Assembly (NCBI GenBank): GCA_964617665.1
Contig: CAZUAH010000814.1
Coordinates: 1 to 5,158 of the forward strand
From: JADHUC01 sp964617665
GTDB lineage: Bacteria; Planctomycetota; Planctomycetia; Pirellulales; Pirellulaceae
DNA: 5,158 nucleotides
Direction of reading: 5' to 3'
Every line of letters starts with the position of its first letter. Positions within the stretch are counted from its first letter, which is position 1. The position numbers and the translations under genes were made by a program. The notes under the pieces are model-generated. The model had not been told where the DNA came from. It worked only from the letters and a program-made list of their open reading frames with translations, and did no database searches. Of this stretch, positions 1-5,158 are shown one piece after another.

Positions 1-384
1 ACGCCCCCAAAATACCAGGCAAGTCAACAATGGTTCTGGTGTCCGCTCACATTGCCACGCCGTGCCGCGGATGCCCAGACCAAATTGGATCTGCTGACTT
101 TCCAGTCCCTGGCAACCGCTCAATTGCGCGACGGCCAATACCGAGATAAGGCCCTGGGATACGCGGGTGATATCAACCTGACGGTAAAGATCGAAGGCGG
201 CAGGATCGCAGACATCCAAATGAAACACGAGGAGAAGATCGACCAGAATGCCTGTGTCCTCATCCCTCAACGGATAATCGATCAGCAAAGCCTGCAAGTG
301 GATGGCATCAGTGGAGCAACGGTCACCAAAGACGCCATCGTGACGGGCGTCTACCGTTGCCTGAAACAAGCGGGATTGCGGTGA
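1..384 (+). CDS. FMN-binding domain protein, C-terminal part (5' end outside window)
   Basis: The frame is open from base 1 to the TGA at 382-384, giving 127 residues with no start that must be used, so the gene begins upstream. A TTG at 52-54 is in frame but would cut into continuous coding sequence and has no good ribosome site. From about residue 53 the protein matches the FMN_bind fold seen in NqrC, RnfG and NosR: a glycine-led strand (GYAGDINLTVKIEGGRIADI), then a helix, then DGISGAT at bases 301-321. In this family the Thr of SGAT (bases 319-321, residue 107) is where ApbE attaches FMN through a phosphoester bond. Known members carry single electrons on the outer face of the membrane. 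The preceding stretch QQWFWCPLT, with one Cys and two Trp, may be the end of another domain. The parent protein (Rnf-, Nqr- or NosR-like, or a stand-alone carrier) cannot be told from this fragment. Confidence 0.85.
   Translation, partial: TPPKYQASQQWFWCPLTLPRRAADAQTKLDLLTFQSLATAQLRDGQYRDKALGYAGDINLTVKIEGGRIADIQMKHEEKIDQNACVLIPQRIIDQQSLQVDGISGATVTKDAIVTGVYRCLKQAGLR
301..321 (+). other. Predicted covalent flavinylation motif DGISGAT
   Basis: The codons read Asp-Gly-Ile-Ser-Gly-Ala-Thr, which fits the D-G-x-(S/T)-G-A-T consensus recognised by the FMN transferase ApbE. The acceptor Thr codon is ACG at 319-321. All consensus positions are intact, so the domain should be able to receive FMN if an ApbE and an export route exist in the host. 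Neither is encoded in this window. Confidence 0.75.
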
Positions 385-444
385 GGATCTTTGAACACGG
401 TCATAGTGCTTTCGCGATTCCGTAAACGGTCATATGGAGGAGCT

Positions 445-633
445 GTGAGCTTCGCTATTTGGAACTCACGACAACGTGCCAGTCGGGGTGTTGTGGAATC
501 AGTCGTCCAACTGTCTCGCCATCAAAGAAAGACCGCCAAAACGGTTGATATCGCGTGTGACTATGTGACAATGCTGAGCAAATGGCCAGCGGCCGCAATC
601 GTATGCGGCAACCACGGCTTCATTGCATGCTAA
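445..633 (+). CDS. Doubtful small ORF, 62 codons, GTG start
   Basis: This frame runs from GTG at 445 to TAA at 631-633. GGAGG lies at 436-440, only four bases before the GTG, which is shorter than usual spacing. The predicted peptide (starting MSFAIWNSRQRASRG) has no recognisable domain, no clear signal peptide and a composition like translated non-coding DNA. The frame is also open a little further upstream to a TTG at 391. It is listed only because it is the sole + strand candidate in the 286-base gap between the FMN-domain gene and the propeller gene, and because the purine-rich site before it stands out. Most likely it is not a gene. Confidence 0.12.
   Translation: MSFAIWNSRQRASRGVVESVVQLSRHQRKTAKTVDIACDYVTMLSKWPAAAIVCGNHGFIAC
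545..572 (+). promoter_or_regulatory. Weak sigma70-like promoter candidate before the propeller gene
   Basis: TTGATA at 545-550 (five of six matches to TTGACA) and GACAAT at 567-572 (four of six to TATAAT) are separated by 16 bases. A transcript would start near 579 and leave a leader of roughly 90 bases before the ATG at 671. The pair is in the right place and orientation, but a match this loose is expected by chance in a gap of this size, and planctomycete promoters are often poorly conserved. Confidence 0.15.
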
Positions 634-648
634 ACCTGAAGTTCGAGT

Positions 649-669
649 CTGATTACCCGGGAGAATCAG
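649..669 (+). promoter_or_regulatory. Ribosome binding site enclosed by a 6-base inverted repeat
   Basis: GGGAG at 659-663 lies seven bases before the ATG at 671 and supports that start. It sits between CTGATT (649-654) and AATCAG (664-669), which are perfect reverse complements with a nine-base loop holding CCCGGG. If the arms pair in the mRNA, the ribosome site is in the loop and its GGG could also pair with the neighbouring CCC of another molecule. The ribosome site is credible; a regulatory role for the repeat is only a possibility. Confidence 0.5.
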
Positions 670-670
670 T

Positions 671-3600
671 ATGGCTAACAAACGAGCTCTTCCATTTCGT
701 GGCCAATGCGTGTCGTTCATAGCGACCCTACTTGCATTCGCGCCCGTCGCGTCTGTCGTGCAAGAGGTGTATGCATCCGCAACGGCAGAATCCGCTTTGA
801 AACAGATAGGCATTCGCCGAGGCGTCTGTGTGGTGATCGGACTGCCTGAAGGTAACGACGCAAGTATAGTGACGAAGGTGGCGGGCGATAGCGAGTTGAC
901 CGTTTACTTTCAATCGGCTTCGGACGAAGAGGTTGCGGCAGTGAGGAAGGCCGCAGAGGCTGAGGGCTTGCTAGGAAGCGGGATCTACGTTGATCAAGGT
1001 GATTTGAGTCGGATTCACTTGGCCGACAACCTGGCGGGTGCCGTGCTCGTGTTGGCATCGGCAGAGAAGGCCATCGATGATGCGGAACTGCTTCGAGTCC
1101 TGCATCCGCGAGGGAAGGCAATCATTGCGGGTCGCGAAATCGTCAAGCCATTTCCCGATGGCGTCGACTCGTGGAGCCATCCCTATCACGGCCCGGACAA
1201 CAACACGCAGTCGACCGACCAACTGGCACGAGCGCCGTACCTCACGCAGTTCCTGGCCGAGCCGAAGTTCTGCCCCATGCCGGAAATCTCGGTGGCTGCC
1301 GGCGGACGCGTCTATCGCGCTTTCGGCCACATCGCTCACAAAGCCAACCAGAACGCCATGCTGAACACGCTGATCTGCGTGAATGCTTACAACGGCACGA
1401 TACTGTGGCGACGCCCCTTGCCGTATGGATTCATGATCCATCGTAACACGATGGTCGCGACCGATGATACTCTCTACTTGGCAGACCATCACTCGTGCAA
1501 AGTGATCGACGCGGCCACCGGCGAGACCAAAGACGAAATCACTGTACCGGAGGGCATCTCGGACGGTCCGGTGTGGAAATGGATGGCCTTGGTCGACGGC
1601 GTGCTTTACGCCCTGGTCGGTGGCAAGGAAATGGCGCCTCCCACTCAGCCATCGAAGACGCCCGGCCTGGGGCATTGGCCGTGGGGAATGTGGCCGGGCC
1701 ACGACTACAAAGACCCCAAGACCGCGTTCGGGTTCGGCCGCACGTTCCTGGCGATCGACACAAGCACGAACAAGGTCCTCTGGAGCCATCGCGAAGAGGA
1801 ATACGCGGATAGCCGCGGTGTTTGTATGGGCGCGGGGCGAATCTACTCTTACGCACCGGGCAAGCAGCTCGCGTGTCTTGACGTAGCGAACGGCAAGGTA
1901 CTCTGGAGGAATTCCGACGCCGACCTGTTAGAAGCGATCGGTCCTAACGCCAGGGCACAACACTACGTTACCGGCTATTCCACCCAGACCTACATCAAAT
2001 GCAACGACGACTACATCTTCTTCGCCGGCCCACAGCGAGAGCGGTTGGTGGTGGCTCGCGCGAAAAACGGCAAGCTGCTCTGGCAAAAAGACCACGGCAA
2101 CTATCAACTGGTGCTTCGCGAGGATGGATTCTACGCTGCCGGTCCTCAACAGCGCACGCCCGGCACGCCAGCAACGGGCTACAAGTTGGCCTACGAAGAC
2201 GGCGAGGTTTTGGCCGAACTGCCCATGCGTCGAGCCTGCACGCGAGCCACTGGTACGGTGGACAGCGTATTTTTCCGCGCATCGGGCGGAACGGTTCGGA
2301 TCGACACGGCCACGAACAGCGCCAATCACATCGCGCCGATGCGCCCGCCCTGCCAGGATGGTGTGATCGTATCCGATGGCAACTTGTACTGGGGGCCGTG
2401 GATGTGCGGTTGTCAACTGTCCCTGTACGGACATATCTGTTTGACCTCCGCTGCCGGTTTCAACTTCCAGCCCGGCTTGGACGAATCCCGGTTACAGACA
2501 TTCGACGACGCTTCCGCGGTCAAGCCACTCGCTGCCCAGTCCGGCGACTGGCCGACCTACCAGGGCGATAACTCACGTAGTTCAACGGCCGACATGGCAA
2601 TCCCGGGAGAAGTGAAAACTGCGTGGAGCTTCAGCGTCCCGTCCGACGGTTTTCCCACCGCGCCGGTTACCGCTGCTGGAATGGTCTTCTTTGGTGACCG
2701 CAACGGCGTCGTTCGCGCTCTGGACGCTAAGGATGGAGAAGTCCGATGGCAGGCGTATGCCGGTTCGGCCATCTACTTCCCGCCAGCGATCGAAGATGGC
2801 CGGTTGTTCGTCGGATCGGCCGACGGTCGCGTTTATGCCTTCGAGGCGGCAACCGGACGATCGCTGTGGAGCTTCCGCGCCGCGCCAGCTGATCGGTGGA
2901 TACCTGTCTACGGCAAACTGATTTCGACATGGCCTGTCTCCGGCGGTGTGGTAGCCCAAGATGGCGTTGTTTACGCGGCGGCGGGGATCGCGCACTACGA
3001 CGGAACGCACGTTTACGCTTTGGACGCGGTGTCGGGCAAGGTGAAGTGGTACAACGATTCGTCCGGCACCATTTCCAAAGAGGCGAACCACGGCGTCAGC
3101 CTCCAGGGCGAACTATACATCCGCGACACGGAGCTACGCTTCGCAGGTGGCGGCGTTCACGAGGAAGCTCGTTACGATCTGGCTTCCGGCAAATGCCTGA
3201 ACCAGCCGTTCGACCAGCCTCGATCTTCGTTCCACACCTCCTTCTATCCCTACTTCCCCGATTACGGCAAGTATGTGTCCCTCGAGTGCGATCTCGCCGA
3301 TGGGCAGTCGCTGTGTTACGACTGCACGTACGAAGGCAGTTGGCACGGCCCGCTGATGCTGTTGCCGGCGCTGCAAGCCGGGCAACAGCGGCCGCGCAAG
3401 CCGATTTCGCGTTGGGGCACACAGCGAAATCGCCAGCAGGCGCAGGCAGTGTGGCAGAAAGCCGGTCGCCGCTTCAACAGCTTCATTAAGGGCGAAAAGG
3501 ACTTGCTGGCTGCTGGACACACGGGGCAAGACGGCAAAAACACCTCGTTCTTAGCGGCAATCAACGTGGAAGACGGTACTGACCTCTGGCAGGAAAAACT

Positions 3601-3703
3601 TCCGGGCCCAGTTGTCAAAGGCGGCACAGCCGTCAATCACCAGGAGCAGATTTTCGTCTCGCTAGAAAACGGCCAAATCCTTGCATTCGCAGCAGCGGAT
3701 TGA
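671..3703 (+). CDS. Exported PQQ-like double beta-propeller protein with N-terminal methyltransferase-like domain
   Basis: The complete product has 1010 residues; GGGAG seven bases upstream supports the ATG. Residues 1-37 form a signal peptide (basic start, hydrophobic core near 14-30, probable cut after Ala-Ser-Ala at 35-37). Residues about 45-158 resemble a degenerate class I methyltransferase Rossmann fold: GVCVVIGLPEG, then DEEVAAVRKAAEAEG, then GDLSRIHLADN, then LLRVLHPRGKAII. Two PQQ/BamB-type propellers follow, with blade motifs ending in Trp at 246, 371, 412 and 471, then 693, 733, 793 and 973. The second opens with GDWPTYQGDNSRS (625-637), a common opening of such domains. A conserved-looking Cys/Trp block spans about 519-591. 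There is no CxxCH haem motif and no adjacent Cys pair as in PQQ alcohol dehydrogenases, so dehydrogenase activity is not supported. A structural, binding or assembly role outside the cytoplasm is more likely, but substrate and function are unknown. The closest family I recognise is the large planctomycete 'PQQ-binding-like beta-propeller repeat' proteins. Confidence 0.93.
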   Translation: MANKRALPFRGQCVSFIATLLAFAPVASVVQEVYASATAESALKQIGIRRGVCVVIGLPEGNDASIVTKVAGDSELTVYFQSASDEEVAAVRKAAEAEGLLGSGIYVDQGDLSRIHLADNLAGAVLVLASAEKAIDDAELLRVLHPRGKAIIAGREIVKPFPDGVDSWSHPYHGPDNNTQSTDQLARAPYLTQFLAEPKFCPMPEISVAAGGRVYRAFGHIAHKANQNAMLNTLICVNAYNGTILWRRPLPYGFMIHRNTMVATDDTLYLADHHSCKVIDAATGETKDEITVPEGISDGPVWKWMALVDGVLYALVGGKEMAPPTQPSKTPGLGHWPWGMWPGHDYKDPKTAFGFGRTFLAIDTSTNKVLWSHREEEYADSRGVCMGAGRIYSYAPGKQLACLDVANGKVLWRNSDADLLEAIGPNARAQHYVTGYSTQTYIKCNDDYIFFAGPQRERLVVARAKNGKLLWQKDHGNYQLVLREDGFYAAGPQQRTPGTPATGYKLAYEDGEVLAELPMRRACTRATGTVDSVFFRASGGTVRIDTATNSANHIAPMRPPCQDGVIVSDGNLYWGPWMCGCQLSLYGHICLTSAAGFNFQPGLDESRLQTFDDASAVKPLAAQSGDWPTYQGDNSRSSTADMAIPGEVKTAWSFSVPSDGFPTAPVTAAGMVFFGDRNGVVRALDAKDGEVRWQAYAGSAIYFPPAIEDGRLFVGSADGRVYAFEAATGRSLWSFRAAPADRWIPVYGKLISTWPVSGGVVAQDGVVYAAAGIAHYDGTHVYALDAVSGKVKWYNDSSGTISKEANHGVSLQGELYIRDTELRFAGGGVHEEARYDLASGKCLNQPFDQPRSSFHTSFYPYFPDYGKYVSLECDLADGQSLCYDCTYEGSWHGPLMLLPALQAGQQRPRKPISRWGTQRNRQQAQAVWQKAGRRFNSFIKGEKDLLAAGHTGQDGKNTSFLAAINVEDGTDLWQEKLPGPVVKGGTAVNHQEQIFVSLENGQILAFAAAD

Positions 3704-3851
3704 TCGCCGTTTGGCGTAGGTGCAGCGGGATTCGCAAATATTCCAGCCGGAATCCTGGCAGATTCCGCTACGGAGAAGCGTTACGGTTATGCTGAACGCG
3801 CTCTGGCGTGGTGCCGTACAGACTGAACCTGCAAACGAGAAGGGAGTTTCA
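3704..3851 (+). other. Intergenic gap with overlapping inverted repeats
   Basis: These 148 bases separate the propeller stop codon from the sulfatase start. CGCC/GGCG with a GTTT loop (3705-3716) comes directly after the stop. A perfect 7-base hairpin, CGGAATC/GATTCCG with a six-base loop, spans 3748-3767. It overlaps two shorter alternatives: ATTCC/GGAAT (3740-3744 with 3749-3753) and TCCG/CGGA (3764-3767 with 3771-3774). No T-run follows any of them, so a classical Rho-independent terminator is not supported. The sulfatase frame stays open back to a TAG at 3717-3719, so part of this gap could be coding if an upstream start is used. Confidence 0.4.
3842..3846 (+). promoter_or_regulatory. Ribosome binding site that decides the sulfatase start
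   Basis: GGGAG within a purine run (AGAAGGGAG, 3838-3846) lies five bases before the ATG at 3852. The competing in-frame ATG at 3789 has its nearest purine-rich site (GGAG, 3772-3775) 13 bases away, which is too far for efficient use. This favours 3852. Confidence 0.6.
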
Positions 3852-5158
3852 ATGACAAACGACGCCAAGATCGTGGTTCTGCCTTCGTGTCCTTCGCTGG
3901 TACGGTACTGCGACAACGTTACTGCCGGCGGATTGACCCGTTTGATAGCTGCAACCTTCGCTATGGCTGCTATCTGTCAGTTGTCACAACCAGCTGTGGT
4001 GCAGGGGATTCCTGCCGCTCAAGGAAAAAGCCCTAACGTCATTCTGGTAATCACCGATGATCAAGGCTACGGCGATCTCGGTTGCCACGGCAACCGGATG
4101 ATCCGTACGCCGCATCTCGATCAGCTCTATGAGCAAAGTGTACGTTTGACAGATTTTCACGTATCGCCATGTTGCACACCAACGCGGGCCGGGTTGATGA
4201 CTGGTCAGAACCCAGTGCGCGTCGGCGCGTGGGGAACTACTTGGGGCCGCTCGCTGCCGCGGGCCGAAGCAGTGATGATGGCCGATGTGTTCGCGGCCAG
4301 CGGATATCGCACTGGTTGTTTTGGCAAGTGGCATCTTGGCGACAACTACCCGTTTCGGCCTCAAGATCGCGGTTTTCAGGAAGTACTGGTCCATGGCGGC
4401 GGCGGAGTGGGTCAAACGCCGGACTACTGGGGAAACGATTACTTCGACGATACGTATTTCCACAACGGCAAACCACGGAAGTTCACCGGCTATTGCACCG
4501 ATGTCTGGTTCGATGGGGCGTTGGAGTTCATCAAAGCAAATAGGGATCGGCCGTTCTTTGTTTACCTCACGACGAACGCACCTCACGGACCGCTGAACGT
4601 GGATCCGAAATACAGCGATCCGTACAAGGCGAAAGGCGTGCCGGACGCCATGGCTAAGTTCTACGGGATGATCGAGAACATCGACGAGAACATGGACCGG
4701 CTGATGGCCAAGCTGGACGATTGGGAACTGGCCGAAAACACAATTCTGATCTTCACGACCGACAACGGCACGGCGAACGGTGCTACTGGACGCCCGAGGA
4801 AACCTGGTACCGGCAAACCGGTTGCGTCTAACGCGTGGACGGGCTTTAACGCAGGGATGCGTGGTAAGAAGGGCTCGGTGTATGACGGTGGTCACCGCGT
4901 ACCGTGTTTCATTCGCTGGCCTGCTGGTGGGCTTGACGGCGGTCGTGATGTGGACACGCTTTGCGCCCACGTCGATTTGCTGCCAACGTTTGTCGACCTA
5001 TGCGGACTGGAACAGCCTGGTGACGCGACCTTCGATGGCATCAATGTCACGCCGCTGTTGCATGGTAGCACCAAGACTTGGCCGGATCGTACGATCATGG
5101 TCCAATACCGCCAAAGTCACGATCCGCCGGTGAAATGGCAAGCTGCCGTGTTAACCGA
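3852..5158 (+). CDS. Secreted type I (formylglycine-dependent) sulfatase, 3' end outside window
   Basis: The frame is open from ATG 3852 to the window edge (435 codons, no stop). It hydrolyses sulfate esters; the substrate, probably a sulfated sugar, cannot be read from the sequence. The core begins at residue 61 (PNVILVITDDQGYGDLGCHG), with metal-binding Asp69 and Asp70. The signature C-x-P-x-R is Cys108-Thr-Pro-Thr-Arg112; Cys108 (bases 4173-4175) should be oxidised to formylglycine by a maturase not encoded here. The second signature GYRTGCFGKWH (151-161) gives Lys159 and His161. APHGP supplies His245, and TTDNG (302-306) supplies Asp304 and Asn305 for calcium. Hydrophobic residues 31-43 indicate a signal peptide, but its leading segment of about 30 residues is unusually long, so starts at TTG 3933 or upstream ATG 3789 are possible. 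Family members usually run to 450-600 residues, so the C-terminal subdomain is missing because of the window edge. Arylsulfatase A-like is the safest name. Confidence 0.95.
   Translation, partial: MTNDAKIVVLPSCPSLVRYCDNVTAGGLTRLIAATFAMAAICQLSQPAVVQGIPAAQGKSPNVILVITDDQGYGDLGCHGNRMIRTPHLDQLYEQSVRLTDFHVSPCCTPTRAGLMTGQNPVRVGAWGTTWGRSLPRAEAVMMADVFAASGYRTGCFGKWHLGDNYPFRPQDRGFQEVLVHGGGGVGQTPDYWGNDYFDDTYFHNGKPRKFTGYCTDVWFDGALEFIKANRDRPFFVYLTTNAPHGPLNVDPKYSDPYKAKGVPDAMAKFYGMIENIDENMDRLMAKLDDWELAENTILIFTTDNGTANGATGRPRKPGTGKPVASNAWTGFNAGMRGKKGSVYDGGHRVPCFIRWPAGGLDGGRDVDTLCAHVDLLPTFVDLCGLEQPGDATFDGINVTPLLHGSTKTWPDRTIMVQYRQSHDPPVKWQAAVLT
4173..4187 (+). other. Sulfatase active-site signature C-T-P-T-R
   Basis: The codons TGC-ACA-CCA-ACG-CGG encode the C-x-P-x-R motif recognised by formylglycine-generating enzyme. 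An extra Cys (Cys107, TGT at 4170-4172) sits directly before the catalytic one. Only Cys108 satisfies the spacing, so it is assigned as the residue converted to formylglycine. Confidence 0.9.

Noticed and set aside
592..609. Hairpin GCCGCA/TGCGGC with a six-base loop
   Set aside because: It is perfect over six pairs, but no T-run follows and it lies over 200 bases after the FMN-domain gene, so a terminator call is not justified.
499..813. 104-codon - strand frame crossing the gap and the start of the propeller gene
   Set aside because: It overlaps the propeller signal peptide region antisense, shows no family resemblance and has no evident ribosome site.
971..1789. 272-codon open frame on the - strand opposite the propeller gene
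   Set aside because: The opposite strand encodes clear propeller sequence over the whole stretch, and the antisense product has no domain or signal peptide; treated as a shadow.
671..3703. Reading the large protein as a PQQ-dependent alcohol dehydrogenase or quinohaemoprotein
   Set aside because: There is no adjacent Cys-Cys pair typical of the active site and no CxxCH haem motif; only the generic blade repeats are shared.
3711..3741. TTGGCG and an AT-rich AAATAT about 19 bases apart as a promoter for the sulfatase
   Set aside because: The -35-like and -10-like words match consensus poorly and the spacing is off; nothing else supports it.
3984..4970. 328-codon open frame on the - strand opposite the sulfatase
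   Set aside because: It lies wholly antisense to a frame with intact sulfatase motifs, its product is rich in Arg, His and Val without a recognisable domain, and long antisense frames are common opposite coding sequence with GC-rich third positions.

Overview
The window looks like a fragment of a planctomycete genome (Pirellulaceae-like, possibly metagenomic). The lineage is inferred from gene content. There is a very large exported PQQ-like beta-propeller protein of a type I associate with this group, a secreted formylglycine-type sulfatase, and long non-coding gaps between genes on the same strand. No taxonomic marker gene is present.

All supported genes are on the + strand. Positions 1-384 hold the C-terminal end of an FMN-binding domain protein whose start lies outside the window; it carries an intact DGISGAT flavinylation motif. 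Positions 385-670 are a 286-base gap with no convincing gene, only a weak GTG-started small ORF and a weak promoter-like pair. Positions 671-3703 encode a complete 1010-residue exported protein. In order, it has a signal peptide, a degenerate methyltransferase-like Rossmann domain, a first PQQ-type propeller, a Cys/Trp-rich block and a second PQQ-type propeller. Positions 3704-3851 are a 148-base gap with overlapping inverted repeats. Positions 3852-5158 encode a type I sulfatase cut off by the window's right edge after 435 residues; its active-site signature is intact.

The two downstream products, and probably the first, act outside the cytoplasm. Sulfatase and propeller genes side by side would fit breakdown of sulfated polysaccharide in the periplasm or at the cell surface. 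The FMN domain would be a one-electron carrier in an exported redox chain. The sequence does not show that the three form one pathway, and the gaps of 286 and 148 bases argue against a tight operon. I see no RNA genes, insertion sequences, CRISPR arrays or attachment sites. The most unusual element is the methyltransferase-like fold fused to an exported double propeller.
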